From positions 1,922,001 to 1,986,000 of the forward strand of contig NZ_CP048115.1 in NCBI RefSeq assembly GCF_010093045.1: a DNA stretch of 64,000 nt. Reading direction: 5' to 3'. Made by a program: the position numbers and the translations under genes. Below the pieces are notes generated by a model that saw only the letters and a program-made list of their open reading frames with translations, did no database searches and was not told the DNA's origin. This document shows positions 36,888 through 45,559 of the stretch, piece after piece (the first letter of the stretch is position 1; each line of letters starts with the position of its first letter). The DNA comes from Mucilaginibacter sp. 14171R-50 (GTDB lineage: Bacteria > Bacteroidota > Bacteroidia > Sphingobacteriales > Sphingobacteriaceae).

Positions 36888-37157
36888 ATGAACGCATATC
36901 AGCAAAAATGGATAGATGTGTTGCAGGCCGCCGGACTTAAAGACTGGAAAATAGAGGCCCGCGGAGAAGATATAGCGGTGGATATGCCGCACGTGACCGA
37001 CCTGAAATTGATAAGGGATAATTTACCCGCTACACTGGGGGCGATAGCGCTTGATATAAACCTGCCGCGCGAACGTGTGAAATTTATCTTTCATAACGGG
37101 TACGAGAATTTCGAGTACGTGTTAAACCCCAACGAAGCGGATTTGAACGCCGAATAA
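36888..37157 (+). CDS. Small hypothetical cytosolic protein
   Basis: 89 residues. Looks like a folded alpha/beta domain: MNAYQQKWIDVLQAAGLKDW, then DIAVDMPHVTDLKLIRDNLP and a beta-rich end FIFHNGYENFEYVLNPNE. No signal peptide, membrane segment or known motif. The stop is 2 nt from the end of the convergent MFS gene. Family not recognised, but composition and codon use match the genome. Confidence 0.6.
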   Translation: MNAYQQKWIDVLQAAGLKDWKIEARGEDIAVDMPHVTDLKLIRDNLPATLGAIALDINLPRERVKFIFHNGYENFEYVLNPNEADLNAE

Positions 37158-37159
37158 GG

Positions 37160-38308
37160 TCAGATCCTGGCCTTTGTGGCAAAGAATGTTACACACAGAC
37201 CCATGGCTGCAATAAGTGTAAAAGACGCCCGCAGCGTGGCGATGCCTGCTATAAAGCCAATTAAAGGCGGGCCTATTAAAAAGCCCAGGAAACCGATGGT
37301 TGATACGGCCGCCAACGCTACCCCCGGCGACATGGTTTTGGATTTGCCCGCCGCGCTGTAAACCAGCGGCACTACAGATGATACGCCAAACCCCACCAAT
37401 AAAAAGCCGAACAGGGCGGTATATAAATATGGCAGCGCTACCGCGGTAAGCAGGCCGGTTGCAGTAAGCAGCCCGCTGATCTGCAGGGTACGCTTTAAAC
37501 CAAAACGGTGGGCAAATTTATCGGCAACAAAACGGCCGGTAGCCATGGTAAGCATAAAGGCAGTGTACCCGGCACCCATTAAGGCGCTTTGCGCAAGCAC
37601 TACCTTTTTAAAATAAATAACGCTCCAGTCAAACATGGCGCCCTCGCATATCAGCGAGCAAAAAGCTACAATGCCCAGTTTGATAAGCGAGTTATCAGGC
37701 ATTACAAATACCGGCCCTGCGCTGGCCGGTTTATCATTTTTTAAATACCTGGATGTAAAAATCACCGAGACAATTATAACCGCCATGATAAGACTAAAAT
37801 GCTTGAAGGGAATTACCTGTTTACCGATCATGAACGTGCCGATAGCCGCGCCGGTAAAACCTGCCAAACTCCACAGCCCGTGGAAAGAGGCAAGGATAGG
37901 CCTTTTATAAAGTTCTTCGGCTGCAACGGCCTGGGTGTTTACAGAAATGTTTACCGCATTGCTGGCAAACCCAAACACCAGCAAGCAAACAATAAGCTGT
38001 ACCGTGTTCTGGGCCGCGCCCAGCGTTACAAGCGCCAGGCTGTAAACGGTTAAGGCGCCTATCAGCAGGTTGCGACTGCCTATGCGGGTGATTACCCAGC
38101 CCGAAAACGGCAGCGAACACATAAGCCCCACCGGCAACGCGAATAACACTCCGCCAAGTCCTGCATCACTTAAATGAAGGTTTTGCTGTATGGTTGCAAT
38201 GCGCGATGCCCAACTGGCAAAGCATAGCCCTGTCATAAAAAACATGGCCCCCACCGCTAAACGCAGGGTAGTCCTTGAGAAATTATATGTTTTGCTTGTA
38301 GCTTCCAA
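37160..38308 (-). CDS. MFS transporter (YbjJ-like)
   Basis: 382 residues with about 12 membrane helices. The opening FASWASRIATIQQNLHLSDA and GLGGVLFALPVGLMCSLP, plus NISVNTQAVAAEE and FHGLWSLAGFTGA, match the YbjJ/FucP-like MFS branch. Substrate unknown; sugars or small effectors are usual. The start is probably the TTG at 38308, since an in-frame stop lies just upstream and the first ATG would lose part of helix 1. A perfect -7 box and a dyad overlapping the predicted transcription start lie upstream. Confidence 0.88.
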   Translation of the reverse strand: MEATSKTYNFSRTTLRLAVGAMFFMTGLCFASWASRIATIQQNLHLSDAGLGGVLFALPVGLMCSLPFSGWVITRIGSRNLLIGALTVYSLALVTLGAAQNTVQLIVCLLVFGFASNAVNISVNTQAVAAEELYKRPILASFHGLWSLAGFTGAAIGTFMIGKQVIPFKHFSLIMAVIIVSVIFTSRYLKNDKPASAGPVFVMPDNSLIKLGIVAFCSLICEGAMFDWSVIYFKKVVLAQSALMGAGYTAFMLTMATGRFVADKFAHRFGLKRTLQISGLLTATGLLTAVALPYLYTALFGFLLVGFGVSSVVPLVYSAAGKSKTMSPGVALAAVSTIGFLGFLIGPPLIGFIAGIATLRASFTLIAAMGLCVTFFATKARI

Positions 38309-38322
38309 ATACGGTCAATTAC

Positions 38323-38343
38323 TTAGTGTTAAATCAACACTAA
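38323..38343. promoter_or_regulatory. Predicted operator of the MFS gene
   Basis: Perfect 8-bp inverted repeat TTAGTGTT-N5-AACACTAA. It starts 4 nt downstream of the -7 box, covering the predicted transcription start, so a bound protein would block initiation. Motif not matched to a known regulator. Confidence 0.6.
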
Positions 38344-38346
38344 TGG

Positions 38347-38354
38347 CAAATATA
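38347..38354 (-). promoter_or_regulatory. -7 promoter element of the MFS gene
   Basis: TATATTTG on the minus strand, an exact TAnnTTTG match, 39 nt before the TTG start. Confidence 0.5.
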
Positions 38355-38394
38355 ACTTATTTAGCAAACTATTATGCCAGCATCAAATGTTGTA

Positions 38395-38901
38395 TCACAT
38401 TTTTATGCTGAAACTGCCCGATACGGTTTTATCAGCCCCATTCGAAATATCTACAAGATCGCCCGTAAACGTGCCGACTATAGTCCCTTTATTACTTCCG
38501 GATACATTATACTGCGTCACAGTTACCTTGCCTGCATCGCCTATCAAGGTTGTACCAGCCGCTAGCCCACTAATGTCGAAAGTACCGGTTCCGGTGATAG
38601 GCGCCATCAGTGTGAATAAGTTTGAAGCATCTGTTCCGCCACCAATTTGCACAGCGCCGTCCGGAGGGAACTGGTCAGCCGTATAAACCTGGAACACAAC
38701 GTTGCTTTTTAAGGTTGTTGTTTTACCGTCTATGGTGTAGGTGATGGTACGGCCGCTTGCTGTATTGCCATTATTATTGCCGTCGTCAACGCCCTCGTTG
38801 GCAACAGTTCCTTCAGGATAAACTGGCGCATCAAGCTTACAGCCGGCGATTGCCGAGATCAGGAGCATGGAAAATATTGCTTTGGTAAAATTTTTAATCA
38901 T
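38395..38901 (-). CDS. Putative lipoprotein, secreted beta-rich
   Basis: 168 residues with a lipoprotein signal (lipobox ISAIAGC, then KLDAP). A low-complexity Asn/Gly/Asp linker (DDGNNNGNTASG) precedes a domain of about 110 residues rich in Thr, Gly and Val, with TITYTIDGKTTTLKS and GTIVGTFTGDLVDIS, resembling small beta-sandwich lipoproteins with calycin-like repeats. Family not recognised. The gene ends 86 nt before the start of the MFS gene on the same strand. Confidence 0.65.
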   Translation of the reverse strand: MIKNFTKAIFSMLLISAIAGCKLDAPVYPEGTVANEGVDDGNNNGNTASGRTITYTIDGKTTTLKSNVVFQVYTADQFPPDGAVQIGGGTDASNLFTLMAPITGTGTFDISGLAAGTTLIGDAGKVTVTQYNVSGSNKGTIVGTFTGDLVDISNGADKTVSGSFSIKM

Positions 38902-38982
38902 ATATAAATCAGGGGGTAAAAAAATCCATTATACGAAGCAATATACCACTAAGTTTTAATTATTAATAAATAAAAATAACGG

Positions 38983-39681
38983 TTAACAATCGCCGTCGGG
39001 GCCGCAGGTTGGGCCTTCTGCCACGTTTGTTATTTGTCGCTCATCGTGCCACTCGCCGAAGGCTTTTTCGAGCGTTTGGGTAAACACCGGTACCGCCTGC
39101 GCGCCCGATACCGCGTATTTGCTGTTCATTACAAAAAAAGGTACGCCTTTTATACCCAGGTATTGGGCTTCAGCAATGTCGTGCTTCACTTCGTCGGCAT
39201 AGGTATCGGCAGCAAGTACCTGCTTTATTTCAGCGGCATCCAGGCCGATAGCCGTACCCAATTCCGCCAGCGTATCGGTATCGTCAATATTTTTACCATC
39301 GGTAAAGTAAGCCTTAAACAATGCTTCTTCGGCAGCATCACCCAAGCCGTGCTTTTTAGCCAGGTGACTAAAACGATGGGCGTTAAAACTATTGGCGACA
39401 ACGGCATTGTCCATATGATAAGTAAGGCCAACCTCCGCAGCCATTTCGGTAACATGATTGTTCATTTGCTGTGCGTAGTCGAGCGTCCAGCCTTTGGCGT
39501 CGGCAAGGTATTGGTTAATGTTAACGGATGGGTCGGTTACCATATCCGGGTTAAGCTGGAAACTTTTCCACTCTATCTCTACCTTACCCTTGTGTGCAAA
39601 TTGCTGTAAGGCATCTTCAAACCGCCGTTTGCCTATATAGCAGAACGGGCACATTACATCGCTCCAGATCTCAACTTTCAT
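38983..39681 (-). CDS. DsbA family oxidoreductase, FrnE-type
   Basis: 232 residues. Thioredoxin fold with helical insertion; active site CPFC in WSDVMCPFCYIGKRRFED. The KGVPFFVMNSKYAVSGAQ segment carries the cis-Pro loop (VPFF). It has no signal peptide, as is usual for the cytosolic FrnE/2-hydroxychromene isomerase-like branch. The Cys-containing tail PTCGPDGDC adds a second Cys pair, typical for this group. Role: disulfide exchange, possibly under oxidative stress; partner unknown. Confidence 0.9.
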   Translation of the reverse strand: MKVEIWSDVMCPFCYIGKRRFEDALQQFAHKGKVEIEWKSFQLNPDMVTDPSVNINQYLADAKGWTLDYAQQMNNHVTEMAAEVGLTYHMDNAVVANSFNAHRFSHLAKKHGLGDAAEEALFKAYFTDGKNIDDTDTLAELGTAIGLDAAEIKQVLAADTYADEVKHDIAEAQYLGIKGVPFFVMNSKYAVSGAQAVPVFTQTLEKAFGEWHDERQITNVAEGPTCGPDGDC

Positions 39682-39829
39682 CTTTATAAAATTTGGTATA
39701 AAATTACTGCAATAGCAGGGTAATCGCGTAAGCGTAAAGTAAAATCTGGATCGGTGTGACGATATGCCATTGCGTGAGCGGGGGTAGTGAGGGGTCGAAG
39801 CGAAGTAGTTAGGTTTGTACTTCGGATGA

Positions 39830-40374
39830 GCGGTAGTCCGCTCAATTGCCGCGGAGGGCTGTTACTTCGTCTTGATACAAAGTAACCAAAAATCAAGTCA
39901 GCAAAAAGGCTTCTCTTCCGCACATGGCCATTACCTGCAAAGCAGGCAGAACCACGGGCTGCAAAATCTTGCCCCAACTTCGTTCGCACCTGGCCCATGC
40001 TTCAGGCAAGTATTGCTATGCCCTTGCCTCCGCTTAAGACCACATCGTTCTGCCCGTTTTCGCCCGAAGCTGCTTTGCTGATGTGGAAACACAATCCCTT
40101 TAACGTCATTGCGAGCGTAGCGCGGCAATCTTTGATAGAAAAGCAATCCGCAAGAAAAAGCACTGCCTTAACAACACCTTCAAACTGCGGCATTGGCCTG
40201 TTCGGGTAGTATAGCGATTGCTAAAGCACTTCCTTTCACAGAACAGGACGCAGCCGCGACTTTTCTTTTTGGTACTTTTTCTTTTGAGAGAAAAGAAAAA
40301 GTACATCCACTGACGATTCATACTCCTCACTGCCATTCCTAACGAAGAAGAGATAAAGTGTTGTGCTTTCATGA
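39830..40374. repeat. Duplicated ~545-bp element, copy 1
   Basis: Starts with CGGTAGTCCGCTCAATTGCC and ends with TTGTGCTTTCATGA. Internal features: GTTACTTC/TGTCTTGATACAAAGTAAC hairpin, a hairpin with 14-bp arms (GTACTTTTTCTTTT / AAAAGAAAAAGTAC), and a nested half-copy of the CGTCATTGCGAG family. Its termini are inverted relative to each other (CGGTAGTCCGCTCA versus TGAGCGGACTACCG at the far end of copy 2). Minus-strand ORFs share peptides such as RSLFADLIFGYFVSR in both copies but show no gene structure. Dispersed, possibly mobile, function unknown. Confidence 0.85.
40104..40150. repeat. Nested half-element of the CGTCATTGCGAG family (copy 1)
   Basis: CGTCATTGCGAGCGTAGCGC then GGCAATCTTTGATAGAAAAG: the left arm of the palindrome in the 36.3-36.8 kb array. 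The matching position in copy 2 (about 40658-40692) holds a diverged version, so the insertion predates the duplication. Confidence 0.7.
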
Positions 40375-40918
40375 ACGGTAGTCCGCTCAATTGCCGCGGA
40401 GGGCTGTTACTTTGTCTTGATACAAAGTAACCAAAGATCAAGTCAGCAAAAAGGCTTCTCTGCCGCACAAGGCCTTTTTCCCCCGCAAAGCAGGCAGAAC
40501 CACGGGCTGCAAAATCTTGCCCCAACTTCGTTCGCACCTGGCCATGCGCTTCAGGCAAGTATTGCTATGCCCTTGCCTTCGCTCAAGGCCACCATCGTTC
40601 TGCCCGCTTTCGCCCGAAGCTGTTTTGCTGACGCATAATCACAACTCCCCACCGACACGTCCTTGCGAGCGTAGCGTGGCAATCCCCGAGCGATAAGCCC
40701 CCCACTGCCTTAACACAACCTCAAATTGCGGCATTGGCCTGTTCGGATAGTACAGGCATTGCATCGGCACATCCTTTCACAGAACAGGACGCAGCCGCGA
40801 CTTTTCTTTTTGGTACTTTTTCTTTTGAGTGAAAAGAAAGTGACATCCACTGACGATTCATACTTCTCACCGCCATTGCTAACGTAGAACAGATAAAGTG
40901 TTGTGCTTTCATGAGCGG
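40375..40918. repeat. Duplicated ~545-bp element, copy 2
   Basis: Direct tandem copy with the same left end (CGGTAGTCCGCTCAATTGCC) and internal hairpins. It has point differences throughout (for example GGCCTTTTTCCCC in place of GGCCATTACC) and a small deletion in the GTACTTTTT hairpin. Right end TGAGCGGACTACCGTTCG is the inverse of the left end. Confidence 0.85.
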
Positions 40919-40971
40919 ACTACCGTTCGCAGATGCACAAACCCACCACTATAATCCCGGTTTGCTTCACC

Positions 40972-41181
40972 TTACTTCCCGGTTGTATCCCGCTCCACCA
41001 GGTCCATACCGCATTTGCTGCAGGTGCCGGGCTTGTCTGAGGTTATATCGGGGTGCATGGTGCAGTAGTATTTACCTTTTGGCGTGGAGGTTTCTTTGGC
41101 ATCTTTTTGTGCCGGACTACTGCAGGCACCTGCTCCGAAGAGCAGACCTGCAAATGCTATGATAAAGAGAGTTTTTTTCAT
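40972..41181 (-). CDS. Small lipoprotein with heavy-metal-binding (HMBD) domain
   Basis: 69 residues. Lipoprotein signal with lipobox GAGAC, then a Ser/Lys/Thr linker and one HMBD motif YYCTMHPDITSDKPGTCSKC followed by GMDLV. This YTCPMHP...CPKCGM-type module is found in copper and heavy-metal efflux proteins such as CusB and P-type ATPases, where it binds or hands over metal. It ends the minus-strand TonB receptor/PepSY cluster (start 4 nt from the end of the PepSY gene). Likely periplasmic metal carrier (inference). Confidence 0.85.
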   Translation of the reverse strand: MKKTLFIIAFAGLLFGAGACSSPAQKDAKETSTPKGKYYCTMHPDITSDKPGTCSKCGMDLVERDTTGK

Positions 41182-41184
41182 GAT

Positions 41185-42624
41185 CTATTTGTTTTTAATA
41201 AAGGCGGCAAAGCCAAATAATGATACCACCAGCACACCCAAAGCGGCCAGCATACTTACAATATCGCGAACGTTTTTGCCCGCCCAGCTCATGCCAAAGT
41301 ATTTGTGTAAAAATATAAATGTAAGACCTTCGGCGCGGTCAATGCCGGCAACTTTTGTGGCCAGCTGCGATGTGGTAGTTTCTATGTACCAGTTCTCGCC
41401 GGTAGGATAGGCTACCTTTTGCACCGGCAGGCGCTTGTTTATAAATCCGTACTCGTTATCAAACTGACGCACCTGGGTAATATTTACGGTTCCTTTAACC
41501 TTTTTAGCGCCCGGTCCGCCACGGTAAAAGTTAGCCAGCCACCGGGCATACTGTGTGTCGCCGTCGGGCAAAAGGGCGCCGGTTTGGGTGTTGTAATAAG
41601 TTACGTTCTTTTTAAAATCGCTTACCTGGTACCAGGTGCTATCGTTAAATTTAACCAGGTTGATATTTTTAACCGAACTTTCGTCAAGCGGTAACGCCAG
41701 GTTAGATACTGCAAGATCTTTACTGCTAATTACCTGGGTGTATCTTTTTTGTTCGGGGCCGATGTTATGCAGCTTTACCGCCAGGTGAAACGCCGCGCTG
41801 ATAACGAATGTGAACATCACGAAGGAAACTATTAAGCCAATTTGCCTGTGAAAGCGGTGTATAAAGCGGGTATCCTTACGGTTGCCGGTCTTACGGTTTT
41901 GCTGCGCTGCCTTAAACTTTTTCCAGAACAGCCCGTAAATGGTCAACCCGCTTAGCAGCGATAAGAACATGATGCTTACAATAACGAGCAGTACAATTAC
42001 ACGGACCTGGTCGCCTGCAATATCCGCCAGGAATTGCCAGGTGTGTAGCTGCTCAAAAACAGCCAGCATAACCTTGCGGGTATTGTTATTAAACGTACCC
42101 ATGCGGCTTTGCCCGGTCTCGATGTAAACATCCATGCCGTTCGGCGTATCAAACGCAACCTTCCAAACGGGCAGCAAGCGGTTAATGGGCTGATAACGGC
42201 TATCAAAGGTTTTTTGCAGGGTGATGGCTTTTATTTTTGATGTGCTATCTTGTGTAAAATAACGGGCCAGGTAAGTGGCATAAAGCTTATCGCCGCCGGG
42301 TAGCAATACGCCGGTATTGGCCGAATAGTAATTATATGTGCTATCTGTACCTAAAACCTGGTAATAGGTGTCTTTATTAAAACTGATCTGCCCCGCATTG
42401 ATAAAGCTATCAATGCTATTTTTATTAATTACCTGCTGTAAAGATAGCGCCGGTTTTGTTTTAGCCGGGGCAGGTTTGTAAACTTCCTGCGCAATTACCG
42501 GCCTGAACCAGTTTGACATAAAGGGGTGCGACAGGCCGCTCAGCGTCCACATGATAACGGGTACCAGGGCCGTTAGGCCGAGGATGCGGTGCCATTTATA
42601 AAAATTTTGTTTTGCTGTTGCCAT
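41185..42624 (-). CDS. PepSY-associated TM helix domain protein
   Basis: 479 residues with four or five membrane helices: WHRILGLTALVPVIMWTLSGLS near the N-terminus, two in the middle (about 205-235 and 265-290, the latter RFHRQIGLIVSFVMFTFVIS) and one at the C-terminus (about 455-475). The extracytoplasmic loops hold PepSY-like beta segments. His residues within helices fit a diheme ferric-siderophore or flavin-type reductase of the FoxB/PiuB group. Directly downstream of a TonB receptor with a 1-nt gap, so a role in processing imported metal chelates is likely. Confidence 0.87.
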   Translation of the reverse strand: MATAKQNFYKWHRILGLTALVPVIMWTLSGLSHPFMSNWFRPVIAQEVYKPAPAKTKPALSLQQVINKNSIDSFINAGQISFNKDTYYQVLGTDSTYNYYSANTGVLLPGGDKLYATYLARYFTQDSTSKIKAITLQKTFDSRYQPINRLLPVWKVAFDTPNGMDVYIETGQSRMGTFNNNTRKVMLAVFEQLHTWQFLADIAGDQVRVIVLLVIVSIMFLSLLSGLTIYGLFWKKFKAAQQNRKTGNRKDTRFIHRFHRQIGLIVSFVMFTFVISAAFHLAVKLHNIGPEQKRYTQVISSKDLAVSNLALPLDESSVKNINLVKFNDSTWYQVSDFKKNVTYYNTQTGALLPDGDTQYARWLANFYRGGPGAKKVKGTVNITQVRQFDNEYGFINKRLPVQKVAYPTGENWYIETTTSQLATKVAGIDRAEGLTFIFLHKYFGMSWAGKNVRDIVSMLAALGVLVVSLFGFAAFIKNK

Positions 42625-42625
42625 G

Positions 42626-44968
42626 TTAATTTTTTGAAAATGAATAGCTGATGCCTAACGTATAAACCCGTGGCGGCGCGGCGGTATAGGTATCGCCATA
42701 CTGGTTGCTAAGCACCGTTGTGGCGTAAAGCTTATTGGTTACATTCAAGACGTTAAGCCAAAGGCCCGCGCCTTTTAGCGCGCCGCTTTTTATATCAAAA
42801 CCGGTACGCACGTTAAATATATCGTAACCCGAATAGCTTTTGGTGTTGGCCGGATTGGTAAAGTACGAATTGATATGCTGCCACTCGCCCGCCAGCCTGA
42901 AACCGTTCATGTACGCGGGTTTATAAGTAAGCTCGGAGTTAGCTATCCATGCCGGGGCGTTGTTCATGCGGTTGCCGTTGTAAACTTTAACGGTGCTGGT
43001 ACCGGTGCTAAAGTTTGTGGCCACTTCGCTATAATCCACGTAGGTGTGTTTGGTATTGGTGCCGCTAAACCTGAAGCTTACTTCGCTCACCGGCGCATAA
43101 GCAACCGAATACTCGATGCCCCGGTGGCGGGTAGCCCCCGCGTTTTGGTTTTGGGTGGTGTTATCGGGCAATAGCTGGTTAATGATCTCGTTACGGCCTT
43201 CCAGGTCGTACAGGGTAACCTCTAAGTACAGCTTTTTGTTGAGGCCGGTAAACCAGCCGCCCGCCTCGTAATTATTAAAGGTTGCCTGTTTTAGCGGGGT
43301 TAGCTGGCGCGCGCTGTACAGATCGCCGGTTTCGGGCGGCTGAAAGCCTACGCTGTAATTGGCATACAGGCCTTTGTTATTACCGAAATTGTAAGTAAGC
43401 CCAAGTTTTGGCGCTACTATGTTAAAATCGTTTGCTTCCTGCTGTTTGTATTTGCTGCCCGTGGCAATGCCATTGGCAAAGTTATAATGTATGCGATCGT
43501 ACCGAAGGCCCATTACAATGCGCAAAGGCGCGGCGGGTTTCAGTTCGTACTGGGCATAAGCGGCCGTGTTGAACAGCTTTATGCGATAGTTATCGATATA
43601 ATTACCCGTATTGGTGTAGCCGGTGTAAGTGTTGGTTGCTACATCCTTTTGGATATCCAAAAACTTAGCGTAATAACTGCTGGGGCTGTTATCGGCATAA
43701 ACCCCTACGATGAGCCGCGAATGCAGGAAACCCATATCCTGCCTGTGCTGGGCAAGCAAGCCCAAACTGTGAAAACGCTGGTCGTTCTCCTGCCCGTTCG
43801 AGCTTAGGTATTTACCGTCGTTATCCCTCACATCAGATATGTAATAGCTTGGCAATTGCGCGGTAGAGTTATCGCGGTAAAACAAGGTTAAAAAGGTGCT
43901 GCTTTTATCACTCCAGGTGTGTTCCAGCTTAGTGTTTGCCCTGAAGGCTTTTACCTTGCGATAGGTAAAGCGCTGGTTTGCACCATACATGCGGCTGTAA
44001 AACTTAGCGCTGTCAAGGGCGCCGGGGGTTTGGGTGTTCAGGTAATTATAGGCGGCAGATGCCGTTAAGCGGGTGGCGTTATCAAAATCGTAAGTGGTTT
44101 TAAAATTGCCCGAGTATTTGTCAAAATCGCTGTAGTCTTGCCAGCTGTTGCGCTGTTTGGCTATGTAACCCCCAACATACAAGCCAAATTTGCCCGTGCT
44201 GAAACCGCCATCGGCATCAACCCGGCGGTAATGATAATTGTTGCCCTGCACCGATACATTGCCCGCATAACCCGCGGGTGGTCCTTGTGTTATAAAGTTA
44301 ACGGCCCCGCCAATAGCATTGCTGCCATAAAGCGACGAGGCCGGGCCTTTGATCACCTCGATATCCCGCACCCCGCTCATGTTGATCTCGTAAAGCGAGT
44401 TGTGGTTAAATATCCCCGTAGGGCGGATAGGCAGCCCATCCTCCATATACAGGTACAGGGCGTTATAGGTAATAGGCTGGCGTATGGCCATGGTGTGCTG
44501 CTCATTCCCAAGGTCTACCATGTATACGCCGGTTACCTTGTTCAATAACTGGTAAAGCGCGGTGGCTTTGGTATCGTGTATCTGGGTAGCGTTTATTTTG
44601 CTGATAGCGATGGGGGCATCCTGCCGGGCCTGGCGCTGGCGGCTGGCCGAGACAACCACCTGCTGCAGATCAATGGTTGAGGGCTCTAAAGCTATTTCTA
44701 TGGAGGCGTTGCCTGCAAGGATGTAAGTTTTGTCGGCAAAGCCAATCATTTTAAAACGCAGGGTTTTAACGCTGTCGGTTAATAAGGTAAACCGGCCCCT
44801 GGCATTAGTAGTGGCAAGCAATTGGCCGCTGGTGGCGTTGCTTACCATAACGCCAGCAACAGCCTCGTGCGTGCGGGCATCAGTAACGGTTCCGTGCAGG
44901 GTGCTTTGGCCAAAGCAAAGGACAGGCGCAAAGCCCAGCAGGATATATAATAATATAGATAGTTTCAT
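42626..44968 (-). CDS. TonB-dependent outer-membrane receptor
   Basis: 780 residues from the ATG at 44968 (MKLSILLYILLGFAPVLCFG signal); the longer frame adds a charged leader. Domains: CarboxypepD_reg-like (about 22-100, LHGTVTDARTHEAVAGVMVS), plug (about 110-225, with VVVSASRQRQARQDAPIAIS and VIKGPASSLYGSNAIGGAVN), and a 22-strand barrel ending in aromatic YSFSKN. There is no SusD-type partner, so it is not a polysaccharide system. It is paired with PepSY and an HMBD lipoprotein, suggesting uptake of a metal chelate such as a siderophore or a copper-binding compound (inference). Confidence 0.93.
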   Translation of the reverse strand: MKLSILLYILLGFAPVLCFGQSTLHGTVTDARTHEAVAGVMVSNATSGQLLATTNARGRFTLLTDSVKTLRFKMIGFADKTYILAGNASIEIALEPSTIDLQQVVVSASRQRQARQDAPIAISKINATQIHDTKATALYQLLNKVTGVYMVDLGNEQHTMAIRQPITYNALYLYMEDGLPIRPTGIFNHNSLYEINMSGVRDIEVIKGPASSLYGSNAIGGAVNFITQGPPAGYAGNVSVQGNNYHYRRVDADGGFSTGKFGLYVGGYIAKQRNSWQDYSDFDKYSGNFKTTYDFDNATRLTASAAYNYLNTQTPGALDSAKFYSRMYGANQRFTYRKVKAFRANTKLEHTWSDKSSTFLTLFYRDNSTAQLPSYYISDVRDNDGKYLSSNGQENDQRFHSLGLLAQHRQDMGFLHSRLIVGVYADNSPSSYYAKFLDIQKDVATNTYTGYTNTGNYIDNYRIKLFNTAAYAQYELKPAAPLRIVMGLRYDRIHYNFANGIATGSKYKQQEANDFNIVAPKLGLTYNFGNNKGLYANYSVGFQPPETGDLYSARQLTPLKQATFNNYEAGGWFTGLNKKLYLEVTLYDLEGRNEIINQLLPDNTTQNQNAGATRHRGIEYSVAYAPVSEVSFRFSGTNTKHTYVDYSEVATNFSTGTSTVKVYNGNRMNNAPAWIANSELTYKPAYMNGFRLAGEWQHINSYFTNPANTKSYSGYDIFNVRTGFDIKSGALKGAGLWLNVLNVTNKLYATTVLSNQYGDTYTAAPPRVYTLGISYSFSKN

Positions 44969-45085
44969 AAAACGGGAAACTTGCCCTTTTGCGCAGGGCA
45001 TTAACAAATTACAGCGCATGCCAATGCATAGCGGATACGGGCCTTTAAGCGGGTATCGTAAACTGTATGAATAAATAAGTTGTTT

Positions 45086-45457
45086 TTATGAAAGCCGGGG
45101 CGGCTGAAAGATATTGCGCGATTGCTCGGGCAGGTGGATACGGTAGTTGGGAACTTTGGTAACCGATAATAAAACCTGGTAAAACTTAACCTTAGCAGGC
45201 TGGTTGCAAAACGCTTCCTGAAACAGGTTTTTTTGCGCCTGGCGTTCTTCGGTGTTTTGTTTTTCCTGGGCCTGCTTTATCTTTTTCATGAAATAGCACT
45301 TGCCGTTGCAATGCAGCTGGGGCTTATCACGGTTTTCACAAAGTTTCGTCGCGATGTAGTTCCTGTTCAGCTCAAAACCCGCGTAAATAAAAAAACGCGA
45401 AAAATTGGCCGATACCAGTGATACAATTAATAAGTATGCGGTAAAACGTTGTAACAT
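45086..45457 (-). CDS. Small membrane-anchored Cys-rich protein, CNGKC motif
   Basis: 123 residues from the ATG at 45457; the in-frame TTG 9 nt upstream is less likely. One N-terminal hydrophobic helix (TAYLLIVSLVSANFSRFFIY), then KLCENRDKPQLHCNGKCYFM, a CEN...HCNGKC pattern I associate with small Bacteroidota proteins near metal-uptake receptors, and a Gln/Lys/Glu-rich coil. A later Cys lies in EAFCNQPAK. Probably periplasmic, facing the TonB receptor gene that follows 117 nt downstream on the same strand. Could bind copper or iron; function unproven. Confidence 0.72.
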   Translation of the reverse strand: MLQRFTAYLLIVSLVSANFSRFFIYAGFELNRNYIATKLCENRDKPQLHCNGKCYFMKKIKQAQEKQNTEERQAQKNLFQEAFCNQPAKVKFYQVLLSVTKVPNYRIHLPEQSRNIFQPPRLS

Positions 45458-45509
45458 GCGGCGCAAAGGTACGTGTAGTTTGTAATAAATGCTACCATTA
45501 TAACGATAA

Positions 45510-45536
45510 AAGCCCCCGACCGGTTGGCGGGGGCTT
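45510..45536 (-). terminator. Terminator-like hairpin
   Basis: AAGCCCCCG and CGGGGGCTT form a 9-bp GC-rich stem with a short loop. On the minus strand it is followed by a short T-run (TTTTATC), so it would terminate the upstream 119-residue protein gene. Confidence 0.65.
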
Positions 45537-45559
45537 AAAATATTTGCGGATGGCCTTGA

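Noticed and set aside
36282..36891. Several overlapping Arg/His-rich ORFs of 60-100 codons across the repeat array
   Set aside because: They follow the repeat unit in every frame, have no ribosome-site or codon signature, and vanish outside the array; artefacts of the tandem palindrome.
39684..40912. Minus-strand ORFs of 60-150 codons in the duplicated 545-bp element (e.g. 40106-40558)
   Set aside because: Shared peptides come from the DNA duplication, the ORFs run through hairpins and a nested repeat, and there is no signal or domain.
42626..44968. SusC-type polysaccharide receptor
   Set aside because: No SusD gene beside it; partners are a PepSY protein and an HMBD lipoprotein.
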